A stretch of DNA of 64,000 bases, taken from positions 1-64,000 of the forward strand of contig NZ_SJXH01000003.1 in the NCBI RefSeq assembly GCF_004336635.1, written 5' to 3'. The position numbers and the translations under genes are program-made. Positions 24,031 through 32,713 of this stretch are shown piece by piece. Source of the stretch: Acinetobacter sp. ANC 4862. GTDB lineage: Bacteria; Pseudomonadota; Gammaproteobacteria; Pseudomonadales; Moraxellaceae. Below the pieces are notes generated by a model, which ran no database searches, was not told where the DNA came from, and saw only the letters and a list, made by a program, of their open reading frames with translations. Within the stretch, counting starts at the first letter, position 1, and every line of letters begins with the position of its first letter.

Positions 24031-25131
24031 TTATTTAGGTAATGAACCCTCTACACCTTTCACGTAGTAATTCATTTTGCTTAATGCCGCATCATCTAGG
24101 CGCTTGCCTTTTGCCAAGACCAATGCGCCATCCTGTTTATAAAGTGGACCGGCAAATGGATGTAAGCTACCTTTCAGAATGGCATCACGTACGCTGAGTG
24201 CTTTTGCTTTAGAGGCTGCCGACACTGAAGGACCAAAGCTTTCGATATCGACTGCTTTTTGTTTCACGCCATACCACATCGCACTTGGTTTCCAGGTCTT
24301 ATTGCTGACTTGAGTCATCACTGGGGTGTAGATTTTTTCCCAATGTAAAACCGATGCGGCAAGATGTGCTTTAGGGCCAAATTTGCTCATGTCGGAATCC
24401 CAGCCAAAAGCAAAGACACCTTTTTGTTCAGCCGCTTGTACCACAGCTGGAGAATCGGTATTTTGCATCAGCACATCTGCACCCTGGGCAATCAGTGCCA
24501 AGGCTGCATCACGTTCTTTCCCCGGGTTAAACCAGGAATTCACCCAAATGACTTTGGTTTTAATTTTTGGATTTACACTTTGTGCACCCAAGGTATAGGC
24601 ATTGATGTTGCGTACCACTTCAGGGATCGGGAAAGAGGCCACCACACCCAATACATTATTTTTGGTTTTTTGACCTGCAACCACACCCAGCATATAAGCA
24701 CCTTCATAAGTGCGTACGTCATATACCCCTAAGTTTTTACCCTGCTTATAACCGGTTGCATGCATAAATACGGTATTTGGAAATTGTTTGGATACTTTCT
24801 CCATCGCATTCATATAACCGAACGAGGTTGCAAAAATGACTTTATTACCTTGTTGTGCCAGGTTACGGATCACTCGTTCAGCATCTGCCGTTTCAGGGAC
24901 ATTTTCGATATAGGAAGTTTTATATTTTCCAGCAAGTGCTTTTTCAGTTTTAATACGGCCCTGGTCGTGAGAATAAGTCCAACCATGGTCACTGGTTGGG
25001 CCAATATAAACAAACGCGGCTTTATCTTGGGCATGAACATTAGCTACAGCGGCCATGCTCATCACACCGCTTGTCATTAACACCCCAACTAATTTTTTGA
25101 ATCCTGTTTTGAATGCATTTTTTTCTTTCAT
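24031..25131 (-). CDS. BMP-family (PnrA-like) nucleoside/purine-binding protein
   Basis: 366 residues with a Sec signal peptide ending VHAQDKA. The mature protein has the BMP-family core: FVYIGPTSDHGWTYSHDQGR, NVPETADAERVIRNLAQQG, VGVVASFPIPEVVRNINAYT and ADVLMQNTDSPAVVQ. BMP proteins bind nucleosides or purine bases in the periplasm for Yuf-type importers, whose other parts lie downstream. First gene of the operon, with a sigma-54-like promoter about 90 bp upstream. Confidence 0.92.
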   Translation of the reverse strand: MKEKNAFKTGFKKLVGVLMTSGVMSMAAVANVHAQDKAAFVYIGPTSDHGWTYSHDQGRIKTEKALAGKYKTSYIENVPETADAERVIRNLAQQGNKVIFATSFGYMNAMEKVSKQFPNTVFMHATGYKQGKNLGVYDVRTYEGAYMLGVVAGQKTKNNVLGVVASFPIPEVVRNINAYTLGAQSVNPKIKTKVIWVNSWFNPGKERDAALALIAQGADVLMQNTDSPAVVQAAEQKGVFAFGWDSDMSKFGPKAHLAASVLHWEKIYTPVMTQVSNKTWKPSAMWYGVKQKAVDIESFGPSVSAASKAKALSVRDAILKGSLHPFAGPLYKQDGALVLAKGKRLDDAALSKMNYYVKGVEGSLPK

Positions 25132-25221
25132 TATGTTCTTCTCTTGGTTGTTCTATGTCGTATGACACACATCTTAAAAATGGTTTTACTCGAATGAGCT
25201 CAGTCTGTTCAATATATAAAT

Positions 25222-25237
25222 AGCAATAAGTATTCCA
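25222..25237 (-). promoter_or_regulatory. Probable sigma-54 promoter of the BMP/ABC importer operon
   Basis: The minus strand reads TGGAATACTTATTGCT. GG and TTGC have correct -24/-12 spacing, but the -24 box is TGGAA rather than TGGCA, so it is a weaker match. Predicted start near 25210. Confidence 0.5.
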
Positions 25238-25482
25238 ACTTTTGAAAAATAATAATAAATAGCGATTGTTTAAATAAAATATTTTTTTATTCATGCAATG
25301 AAGCATTTTTATATTAAATTTATAGGGTTTTAATTTGCCTTTTTTGTATTATATAAATGATCATTATCTATTTTTAAATAGGATTTCTTTTTAATTATGC
25401 TTAGGATTAGTGCATTAAAATAAAATGCATTATATTTGGGCATTAATATCTAATTCAATCTTGAGTAAAAAATCCAGATATT
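25238..25482. other. AT-rich gene-free region
   Basis: No gene or palindrome seen. It should contain upstream activator sites for the importer operon and the end of the guanine deaminase transcript. Confidence 0.35.
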
Positions 25483-25510
25483 AAAAATCCCTCTGCGTGA
25501 GCAGAAGGAT
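25483..25510 (-). terminator. Terminator of the guanine deaminase gene
   Basis: On the minus strand ATCCTTCTGC pairs with GCAGAGGGAT around TCAC (one mismatch or wobble), followed by T5. It starts about 29 nt after the stop. Confidence 0.75.
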
Positions 25511-25538
25511 AAAATAATACAGAGGGGATTAAAACAAT

Positions 25539-26024
25539 TTAGCGTTCTGCCCAGAATGCCTGTTGCAATGCTGCAGTTTTTTCTTCAATTTCTGCAATTG
25601 GACCAATCAAATCAATATTTTTCTGACCATGTTCAAACACATAAGCAGATGACACACGCATGGTCGGATTTTCCACATGGTTTCCCGTACATTCTAATAG
25701 CCGTTGTTCAGTCATGCCATAAACCACTCGACCAATATTGGCCCAATAAATGGTACCGGTGCACATGCAGCAAGGCTCTACCGCAGTATATAAGGTACAT
25801 TGCCATAAATATTCAGCTGGATAATTACTGGCAGCAACACGTGCCAGAGTAGACTCGGCATGATTTACCGTATCAATATTACACTGGATTAATAGCACTG
25901 TTTCATGATCCGGTCCCACCAATACTGAACCGAAAGGGTGATTTCCCAAAGACATCGCTCTGCTTCCCACCTCATTGGACAAGGTCAAAAACTGGATGAT
26001 TTGAGCTTGATTGGGTCGATTCAT
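25539..26024 (-). CDS. guaD: Guanine deaminase (cytidine deaminase-fold nucleoside deaminase)
   Basis: 161 residues. Zinc site motifs are NHAESTLARV (catalytic HAE) and EPCCMCTGTIYW (PCxxC). FGSVLVGPDHETVL and the C-terminal YVFEHGQKN resemble bacterial guanine deaminases of the TadA/CDA fold, which turn guanine into xanthine plus ammonia. Start ATG 26024 preceded by GTGAGG; an upstream GTG (26036) overlaps that site. Neighbours are the purine importer and the HpxD-like oxygenase, fitting guanine entry into the urate pathway. Other nucleoside deaminases cannot be excluded. Confidence 0.8.
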   Translation of the reverse strand: MNRPNQAQIIQFLTLSNEVGSRAMSLGNHPFGSVLVGPDHETVLLIQCNIDTVNHAESTLARVAASNYPAEYLWQCTLYTAVEPCCMCTGTIYWANIGRVVYGMTEQRLLECTGNHVENPTMRVSSAYVFEHGQKNIDLIGPIAEIEEKTAALQQAFWAER

Positions 26025-26182
26025 TTTATTCCTCACCCTATACTATTTTATTCAGCAGTGATAATTAAACAGATGATCTAAAACAATCTTGTACCTTAAA
26101 ATATAATAAAGTTAAAAACCAATATTATAAAATTAATTATTTATATTTAAGCTTTAACCCATATTAATAAAATTAAAACATA

Positions 26183-27238
26183 TTAAATAATATAACGTTT
26201 ACTCAACCCCCATTCGGCTAAGATTCGACGATAGGTGGTTGAAGAACGATCTGCTTCAAAATGCGCTTCCATGGAAATATCCAGGGGTAGCTCTTCGGGT
26301 TTTTGACTTTCCACCATGTCCTGATCTTCGGCAAAAATTTGTGCATTAAAGTCATATACCGCCTGTAAATCCCCTGTGGTATCGAAGTTGCGTGTCAGTG
26401 GTACAAATAAACGGGTTTTATTGTGTGAGACCGGACAACAGGCATTGAGAATTTTTAATTGTCCCTGTTCTGGGAAATGTACGGTTAGCACCGCAGAAAA
26501 CGGTGGATAGACATCAAATACACGTTTCCACAAAAAGCCTTCCGGTGCTAAATCTTGCATACCATGTGGATAGTTGCTGACACTGCTGACATATTCGGTA
26601 TGCAGGCCGTAATCTGTACGTTCTGTCGTGTATTTGGGTACAACCTGATTTTCAGGATCTGCGAAAGAACCCTGATGAACCCAGGCAAAATGTGCAACAT
26701 CAATAAAGCCTTCCAGTTGACGGCCACTCGAACCGGCAATATCTACAAACGGCGGTAAAATTGCCTGATGATCTGGCATCTCCCAGGTATCTAAAACAGG
26801 GAAATTGGCTTTTGATTCGTCTCGGCTAAAAATACTGGTCCAAATTAAACCGTATTTTTCGACCACTGGAAATTTAGTTAAGGAAAAGCGCTCAGAAATT
26901 TTCGTCAGTTCCGGTTGGGCTGGAATTTTGATGCATTGCCCATCAGCGTTGTAATGTAAACCATGATAGGGACAGACAATATTTTCACCCGATACCCAGC
27001 CTTTGGTTAAGGGTACGCCCCGGTGTGGGCAGATATCACGAACCAGGTGAATTGCACCACTGTCTGTTTTATACAGTGCAAGTTTGACATCAAGCAGCGT
27101 CACTTGTTGCGGTTGGGTTGAAACGTCCTGAATCCATGCAACCGGATACCAGTGATGAGCCAGAATGTCCCAGTCCTGATCATCAAACTGGCTATAGCAG
27201 GGTTTGTTGAATAAATTGGTGACTGGAATGGCGTTCAT
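26183..27238 (-). CDS. Rieske non-heme iron oxygenase, HpxD-like
   Basis: About 351 residues. The Rieske 2Fe-2S motif is CPHRGVPL...CPYHGLHY (C-x-H and C-x2-H, about residues 70-95). The mononuclear iron site is in FIDVAHFAWVHQGSF (HFAWVH plus a distal acidic residue). FAEDQDMVESQKPEELPL is typical of oxygenases of the NdmA/HpxD/VanA group. In Klebsiella the Rieske HpxD with reductase HpxE oxidises hypoxanthine-type purines and is divergent from LysR HpxR. The same divergent LysR is present here, but no reductase gene is in the window. Start chosen at 27238; the longer ORF upstream has no family similarity. Confidence 0.85.
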   Translation of the reverse strand: MNAIPVTNLFNKPCYSQFDDQDWDILAHHWYPVAWIQDVSTQPQQVTLLDVKLALYKTDSGAIHLVRDICPHRGVPLTKGWVSGENIVCPYHGLHYNADGQCIKIPAQPELTKISERFSLTKFPVVEKYGLIWTSIFSRDESKANFPVLDTWEMPDHQAILPPFVDIAGSSGRQLEGFIDVAHFAWVHQGSFADPENQVVPKYTTERTDYGLHTEYVSSVSNYPHGMQDLAPEGFLWKRVFDVYPPFSAVLTVHFPEQGQLKILNACCPVSHNKTRLFVPLTRNFDTTGDLQAVYDFNAQIFAEDQDMVESQKPEELPLDISMEAHFEADRSSTTYRRILAEWGLSKRYII

Positions 27239-27439
27239 ATAAAACCTATAGTCTTTTTGTGGATGGTCTCTTTTTACAGGCCTTGAACATTGCAGAACTA
27301 TGCAATTTTGGCTTTGCTTATCATTGAAATTACTTAATTTTTTATCATTCTGTCTATTAGAATGTTTCGTATAAATCATTCTAAAAATAAGAACACCTTC
27401 ATTTTAGGTTGCTGTATTGAGCTATAGAACATCATCATT

Positions 27440-27455
27440 TGGCATAAAACTCGCA
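27440..27455 (+). promoter_or_regulatory. Probable sigma-54 promoter of the LysR gene
   Basis: TGGCATAAAACTCGCA keeps GG and GC at the exact interval, though the -12 box is TCGC instead of TTGC. Predicted start near 27467, about 38 nt before the TTG start codon. Confidence 0.5.
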
Positions 27456-27504
27456 TAAGCACAGTTATCTCAAATATCGATATAAATAAAAGGTGGTACT
27501 TCGC

Positions 27505-28449
27505 TTGACTAAATTGATGAATACACCTTTTTCCCGATTTTCAGAATATTTTATCGCTGTGGCGAAAACGGGCAGTTTACGTAAAGCCGCAGATCAATTA
27601 TTCATTTCCGTGTCTGCCGTACACCGGCAAATCGCTTTGGCTGAAGAAGAACTCGGTATTATTTTGTTTGAGCGTTTACCCAGTGGTTTGAAACTGACCC
27701 TTGCCGGTGAATTACTTTATGCTGATGTATTGAAATGGCAAAAAGAATTCCAGCAAACCCGGATACGTTTTGATGAAATTCAGGGACTCACGCGTGGAAC
27801 CATCGAGTTTGGTTTAATCTCTGCCTTAAGTGACGGGTTTGTCATGCAATCCGTGCAATATATGTATGAAAACTATCCGTGGATCAATTTTAATATTCGG
27901 GTCGCAGACAGTGAGATTATCGCCAAGAAAATTATTGAGGCAGATTTGGATTTTGGCCTGATCCTGAACCCGAAATCACATCAACACCTTGAAGTGGTTC
28001 ATTTTTTAGAATTGCCTTTAGGTTTTGTGATGGGAAAATCACATCCTCTGGCTCAAGCAGAAAAGATTTATTTTTCAGATACCTTGAATGACAATCATTT
28101 TATTCCGTCAGAACCTTTAATTATTCATGACTATATACAAGCGCTGTATAAACACCATCAATTTACACCTGCACGTAAAACTGAATCGAATGATATACGC
28201 CTGATGAATACTTTAATTAAGGCGAATAGCGGTATTGGAATCTTTAGTTATCTCGATGTTTTGTCTTTTGTGGAACGTGATGAGCTGGTCTTTAAACCTA
28301 TTTCAGAAAAAGGGCTACATCCGCTGACCATTGGCCTTTGTGTTGCACCGAAACGACAAATTTCACGTGTTTCCCAGTTAATGATTAAAAATATTATTGA
28401 ACAAATGGAAGACTTGAAAAGCAAAGTTAAAGATATTTTCTCTACCTAA
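27505..28449 (+). CDS. LysR-type regulator, HpxR-like
   Basis: 314 residues from the TTG at 27505, which has AGGTGG 8 nt upstream (an ATG at 27517 is the alternative). The N-terminal winged helix is visible as FIAVAKTGSLRKAADQLFIS and SAVHRQIALAEEELGIILFE. The C-terminal part is a periplasmic-binding-like effector domain. It is divergent from the HpxD-like oxygenase gene, as hpxR is from hpxDE in Klebsiella, so it likely activates purine oxidation genes in response to a purine (inference). Confidence 0.88.
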   Translation: MTKLMNTPFSRFSEYFIAVAKTGSLRKAADQLFISVSAVHRQIALAEEELGIILFERLPSGLKLTLAGELLYADVLKWQKEFQQTRIRFDEIQGLTRGTIEFGLISALSDGFVMQSVQYMYENYPWINFNIRVADSEIIAKKIIEADLDFGLILNPKSHQHLEVVHFLELPLGFVMGKSHPLAQAEKIYFSDTLNDNHFIPSEPLIIHDYIQALYKHHQFTPARKTESNDIRLMNTLIKANSGIGIFSYLDVLSFVERDELVFKPISEKGLHPLTIGLCVAPKRQISRVSQLMIKNIIEQMEDLKSKVKDIFST

Positions 28450-28509
28450 ACCGTTTGTTGCTATGGCCCTTGCTCTTTTGATTGAAATTTCAATTGTTAA
28501 GGCAAAGCG

Positions 28510-28661
28510 ATATCAACTATTTGGATTAAACATCACTGGCTATTTTTAGCGGAAATACAGGCAATGCCCGTAGGGGTATTGTCATTTCAGAGGGAAAAAT
28601 CATTGAACCGATGCCCTTAGGGCAAGCATCGATCAATGCTTTCGATGAAGGTTTTGATGCG
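28510..28661 (+). pseudogene. Amidohydrolase remnant (N-terminal piece of an Atz/8-oxoguanine deaminase-type gene)
   Basis: Reading from 28510 gives xSTIWIKH (start codon ATA instead of ATG). After a one-base frameshift near 28533 it continues LAIFSGNTGNARRGIVISEG and then KIIEPMPLGQ...FDEGFDA before a stop at 28662. This is the opening of an SsnA/8-oxoguanine deaminase-like amidohydrolase, which normally runs on into VLPGLINTHHH. The start codon, the frame and most of the gene are lost. AAGG lies just upstream of the dead start. A related intact amidohydrolase exists at 18799-20172. Confidence 0.7.
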
Positions 28662-28726
28662 TAAATCTGGTGGTTTTAGCTAGGTTCATCTTATTAAATG
28701 GCCTATGTTTTAAGGGAGTCAGATAA

Positions 28727-29614
28727 TCAAGCCCAGATCACCAGTATGGCAGCCACAACCACCAGTAATAATCCCCAATGCTCTGCTTTGGCCAGTTTTT
28801 CTTTAAAAAAATAAGCTGAAATTAACAGGCTAAACAAGATTTCAATTTGTCCCAGTGTTTTTACAATGGCCACCGATTGCATGCTCATGGCAGTGAACCA
28901 TCCCAAGGACGCAATAAAACTGCACAGACTGACTTTGAAGGTTAAGCCTAATCTTGCCCACATGGCCTTTAAGGTCTGGCGACTGAATAAACTTAAGTAA
29001 ATCAGCATACTGACACATTGAAAACCAATAATACTGAGCAATACCCAAGCTGCCCGATGAATAAATGGCAGTTGGGGCAATTCCAGACTGGCTTCACGCA
29101 CCAGTAGTGAGGTAATGGCAAAGCACAGACCACTGCCTATACCAATCAATAAGGTCGGTAGGGAAAGTTTTTCTGCTCTGGATCCTCTACTGAGTAAAAA
29201 GACTGCCAGCCCCCCTAAGGCCACCCCAAACCAGCCCAGTACAGTTAAACGATCACTCAGCAATGATGCACCAATGAGCGCGGCTAAAATGGCTTCACTC
29301 TTGGCCAATCCGACACCAATGGCATAGTTTTTTTGTTTAAATAACTGCACCATTAAGGCGGTTGCAGCAATCTGACTCATCCCGGCAATGACAATATAAA
29401 TGGCATAACGTGGTGTAAAGCTAACCGGGAGTGGTATGGGCTGACTCTGATATAAAAAGGCCAAGTAAAGAATGGCCAAAGGAAAACCAAAAATAAATCG
29501 CGCCAGTGTTACGCCATAGACATCAACAGTAGTACTCAGTTGCTTTTGAAATGCATTACGCCAAGCCTGCATAAATGCAGCCATAAGCGTAAACAGAATC
29601 CATGTGGATGCCAT
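28727..29614 (-). CDS. EamA/DMT-family transporter
   Basis: 295 residues, ten predicted membrane segments in two EamA repeats, with little else. It begins MASTWILFTLMAAFMQAWRN and contains GMSQIAATALMVQLFKQKNYAIG and VKTLGQIEILFSLLISAYFFK, typical of drug/metabolite transporters. The substrate is not predictable. Its position in the purine cluster hints at purine or degradation-product export, but DMT genes are common everywhere. Confidence 0.85.
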   Translation of the reverse strand: MASTWILFTLMAAFMQAWRNAFQKQLSTTVDVYGVTLARFIFGFPLAILYLAFLYQSQPIPLPVSFTPRYAIYIVIAGMSQIAATALMVQLFKQKNYAIGVGLAKSEAILAALIGASLLSDRLTVLGWFGVALGGLAVFLLSRGSRAEKLSLPTLLIGIGSGLCFAITSLLVREASLELPQLPFIHRAAWVLLSIIGFQCVSMLIYLSLFSRQTLKAMWARLGLTFKVSLCSFIASLGWFTAMSMQSVAIVKTLGQIEILFSLLISAYFFKEKLAKAEHWGLLLVVVAAILVIWA

Positions 29615-29733
29615 TACTTGACCTTATTAAAGCTATAAAATGCAAGTAATTTACTCCTTCATCACGGAATTAACGAATCATTTTTTTCCAAAAGGTTTTA
29701 ATAATTTGAAATTTTTTGTGAGCTATGCTGATT

Positions 29734-29762
29734 AAAAAGCCCTTCATCAGGAAGGGCTTTTT
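29734..29762 (-). terminator. Terminator of hpxO
   Basis: AAAAAGCCCTTC/GAAGGGCTTTTT with a 5-nt loop, 16 nt past the hpxO stop. Symmetrical, so it also blocks readthrough from the other side. Confidence 0.85.
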
Positions 29763-29777
29763 GAGCTGAATTGAATA

Positions 29778-30935
29778 TTAGTCCAAGGGATTACCAATAA
29801 TATTGCTAATAATTCCTTTCATGATATGTGGTCCCTGTTCTTTTCGTAGTTCTTCATACCATTGCTTTGTCACATCTTCATCTTTCATATGCGTTACATC
29901 ACAGCGTTTGCGTGCACGCAGCACCAATTCATTGGCACGTTCATTACGTTTGTTTTGATAACGCTTTAAGGAATCCTCCAAGCCCAAGGTGTTAATTTGC
30001 AAAGCACGAGATAAATAAATCGCATCTTCCATCGCTTGGCAGCCACCTTGGCCAATATCAGGCGTGGTACTGTGTGCAGCGTCACCAACAATCACCACGC
30101 GCCCTTTATAGTATTGTGCAAACGGTTCAATATCATGAATTTCTACACGATTGGTTTTTTGCTCATTTATATGCTCTATGAGTTTCTGAACTTGCGGGCA
30201 CCATCCTGCAAAGTATTCTTTTAATAAAATTTTATAGTGACTACGATTATTTTCTAAACCCGCGGCTAGAGGCACATCAAAGAAAAAATAAAAACGATGA
30301 TCTGCCACAGGCATTAATGATACACGCTTGCCCTCACCGACATAGGTCGTCCATTGATCAGCAGGTGCATACTCCTCTGAAATTTCAACCAGACCATTCC
30401 AGTTGACATAGCCTGCATAACGACGCTCAACCTGTTCACCCAATACATAAGCACGGGTACTCGAATGTGTACCATCTGCCCCGACTAACAGTTCGGTTTG
30501 CACTTGCGTTCCATCTGCAAATTGCACGGTTACCAGATCGTTGGCTTGTTTAAAGGACAACATTTTTTTGCCTAAATGAATATTGTCACGACCGAACTCA
30601 TCCATCAGCATATTTTGTAAATCTGAACGCGACACCGGATATGGACGTTGTCCAACTTCTTCTATCAGGGGATGCAGGCTGAACTGCGTCATCACCTCGC
30701 CTGTTAAGCCATCCATATAGGCCAAGTTATTCATTTGTCCGCCAAGTTTCGCAATCTGATCCGTTAATCCCAGATAATTTAAACACTTAACCCCATTTGA
30801 CCATAAAGAAATGGCTGCCCCCATAGGTAAAATGTGTTCTGCTTGCTCATAGATGGTGACTTGATGTCCAAACTTTTTTAGTGCAATTCCTGTGGTTAAA
30901 CCGCCTATACCTGCACCAATGATTGTAATTTCCAT
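29778..30935 (-). CDS. hpxO: FAD-dependent urate hydroxylase HpxO
   Basis: 385 residues, group A flavin monooxygenase. The Rossmann motif [20 protein letters not shown] is at residues 4-23. [57 protein letters not shown] and [20 protein letters not shown] match Klebsiella HpxO closely. It converts urate to 5-hydroxyisourate using NADH and O2, replacing cofactor-free uricase. UraH and UraD for the next steps are encoded at 34.9-35.8 kb. AAGGAG precedes the ATG. A sigma-54 promoter lies 41-56 bp upstream, divergent from that of allantoicase. Confidence 0.95.
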   Translation of the reverse strand: MEITIIGAGIGGLTTGIALKKFGHQVTIYEQAEHILPMGAAISLWSNGVKCLNYLGLTDQIAKLGGQMNNLAYMDGLTGEVMTQFSLHPLIEEVGQRPYPVSRSDLQNMLMDEFGRDNIHLGKKMLSFKQANDLVTVQFADGTQVQTELLVGADGTHSSTRAYVLGEQVERRYAGYVNWNGLVEISEEYAPADQWTTYVGEGKRVSLMPVADHRFYFFFDVPLAAGLENNRSHYKILLKEYFAGWCPQVQKLIEHINEQKTNRVEIHDIEPFAQYYKGRVVIVGDAAHSTTPDIGQGGCQAMEDAIYLSRALQINTLGLEDSLKRYQNKRNERANELVLRARKRCDVTHMKDEDVTKQWYEELRKEQGPHIMKGIISNIIGNPLD

Positions 30936-30975
30936 CTATAACTCCTTTATATATTTAAGTATCTGCACCACAAAA

Positions 30976-30991
30976 TGCTAAAAACGTGCCA
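30976..30991 (-). promoter_or_regulatory. Sigma-54 promoter of hpxO
   Basis: The minus strand reads TGGCACGTTTTTAGCA, an excellent -24 box with exact spacing. Predicted start near 30965. Only 34 bp separate it from the divergent promoter at 31026. Confidence 0.75.
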
Positions 30992-31025
30992 TTTTTTATC
31001 TCATGCACTTAAAAATTTCAAAAGT

Positions 31026-31041
31026 TGGCACAAGCTGTGCT
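31026..31041 (+). promoter_or_regulatory. Sigma-54 promoter of the allantoicase operon
   Basis: TGGCACAAGCTGTGCT, with exact -24/-12 spacing. Predicted start near 31053, about 90 nt ahead of the allantoicase ATG. Divergent from the hpxO promoter, so one activator site could serve both. Confidence 0.75.
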
Positions 31042-31141
31042 TCTAAACATATGTAAAAGCTTGTTTTATCGATTGTTCAAAATGAATCACTAAACAAAAC
31101 AAGTCTATTCATTTGATTAATAAAGTTAATGGAAGATATTT

Positions 31142-32146
31142 ATGGCAACTTTGCTTGCACCAATTTTTGATATTCCTCTCCATATGCAGCAACTGACTAA
31201 TCTGGCAGATGACCGAATTGGTGCAGAAATCATGGATTGTTCGGATGATTTTTTTGCTGAAGCAAAACGCATGTTGCAATTCAATCCACCCATATTTGTA
31301 GAAGACAAATTCGATCAACATGGCAAATGGATGGATGGTTGGGAAACCCGCCGCAAACGCCATGCGGGTTATGACTGGGCCATTATTAAATTAGGGGTGG
31401 CAGGCAAAATTAAAGCACTCGATATCGATACCACTTTCTTTACAGGGAACTATCCAGCTTCTGCCGCTGTAGAGGCATGCTATGCACCAGATGGAGACTT
31501 GAACAGCGTAAAATGGAAAAACATTTTAAAAAATAATATTTTAGGCCCAAGTGATCATCACATTTTTAACATTGATACCGAGCAGGTGTTTACGCATGTC
31601 CGTTTAAATATTTATCCAGATGGCGGTGTGGCACGGTTTAAAGTTTATGGTGAAGTACAACTTCAAAGGCACGGTAGCAACCAAACTTTAGACTTGTTAG
31701 CTTTAGAAAACGGTGGTCGCGTGATTGCTTATAGTGATGCGCATTTTGGTCATCCACATAATCTGATTAATCCGGGTCGTGGCATCAATATGGGCGATGG
31801 CTGGGAAACCAAGCGCCGCCGTGTGCCCGGTTTTGACTGGTGTCTTCTGGCTTTGGGTCAAAGCGGAAAGATTGAAAAAGTTGAAATTGATACCGCCCAT
31901 TTTAAAGGCAACTTCCCTGCCCAAGTGTCCATACAAGCCATCTATATTGAAGATGCCACCGATCAGCAACTCATTCCCCAAAGCATGTTCTGGCCATTTT
32001 TACTGGCAGCACAAGATATGCAGATGGATCATATCCATACGTTTGTGGAGGAAATTTTGAAACAGGAAAAGGTTTCCCATATCCGGGTCAACATGATTCC
32101 CGATGGCGGTATTAGCCGGATTCGTCTCTGGGGGAAGGTGGACTAA
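31142..32146 (+). CDS. alc: Allantoicase
   Basis: 334 residues made of two homologous beta-jelly-roll allantoicase repeats. Each carries the block DGWETRRKR/GDGWETKRRR and a DTxxFTGNYPA / DTAHFKGNFPA motif (repeat 1 about 60-180, repeat 2 about 210-330). It hydrolyses allantoate to ureidoglycolate and urea in the cytosol. The downstream gene, 3 nt away, encodes the next enzyme. The urea would feed the urease at 38-44 kb. Confidence 0.96.
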   Translation: MATLLAPIFDIPLHMQQLTNLADDRIGAEIMDCSDDFFAEAKRMLQFNPPIFVEDKFDQHGKWMDGWETRRKRHAGYDWAIIKLGVAGKIKALDIDTTFFTGNYPASAAVEACYAPDGDLNSVKWKNILKNNILGPSDHHIFNIDTEQVFTHVRLNIYPDGGVARFKVYGEVQLQRHGSNQTLDLLALENGGRVIAYSDAHFGHPHNLINPGRGINMGDGWETKRRRVPGFDWCLLALGQSGKIEKVEIDTAHFKGNFPAQVSIQAIYIEDATDQQLIPQSMFWPFLLAAQDMQMDHIHTFVEEILKQEKVSHIRVNMIPDGGISRIRLWGKVD

Positions 32147-32149
32147 GTA

Positions 32150-32656
32150 ATGAATAGCATGCGTATGCCAAGCATAAAAATACAGCCTTTAAGCACTGAA
32201 AACTTTCTGCCTTATGGTGAAGTCATTGCCTGTCAGGGTAATCACTTTTTTCAGATCAATGAGCAGCAGACCGAGCGTTACCATGCTTTGGCTGAAGTAG
32301 AAAGTGATGCCAAGGTTGGACTCAGTATTTTTAAAAATATTCAGGCCACCGCCATCCCTTTTGAAATTGCAATGCTGGAAAGGCATCCTATAGGTTCACA
32401 GGCTTTTGTTCCGATGCAGGGTCAACAGTTTTTAATTGTCGTTGCCTCCTGTCTGGATCATGAACACCCAGATCTGGATCAGATTCAGGCTTTTATCAGC
32501 GATGGTAGGCAAGGCGTGAATTATCGTGCCGGAACCTGGCATCATCCCTTGCTCACTTTGGAAGCGCCGAGTGATTTTGTAGTCGTGGATCGTATAGGAA
32601 CCGGAGCAAATTGTGATGTTTATACTTTTCCTGAAAAAATTCGGATAGAGTTTTAA
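32150..32656 (+). CDS. allA: Ureidoglycolate lyase
   Basis: 168 residues, single cupin-like domain. Family features are TENFLPYGEVIACQ, ERYHALAEVE, ERHPIGSQAFVPMQGQQFLI, and GVNYRAGTWHHPLLTL with the metal/active-site histidines. It splits ureidoglycolate into glyoxylate and urea, the last step of allantoate breakdown. AAGGTGG lies before ATG 32150. Confidence 0.95.
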   Translation: MNSMRMPSIKIQPLSTENFLPYGEVIACQGNHFFQINEQQTERYHALAEVESDAKVGLSIFKNIQATAIPFEIAMLERHPIGSQAFVPMQGQQFLIVVASCLDHEHPDLDQIQAFISDGRQGVNYRAGTWHHPLLTLEAPSDFVVVDRIGTGANCDVYTFPEKIRIEF

Positions 32657-32663
32657 GTGCATT

Positions 32664-32690
32664 AAAAAAGCCCTTTTTATAAGGGCTTTT
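32664..32690. terminator. Terminator after allA
   Basis: AAAAGCCCTT/AAGGGCTTTT with a 5-nt loop, 9 nt after the allA stop and also 24 nt beyond the end of the convergent porin gene. Confidence 0.85.
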
Positions 32691-32713
32691 AACTCATTGC
32701 TTCATCACTTTGC

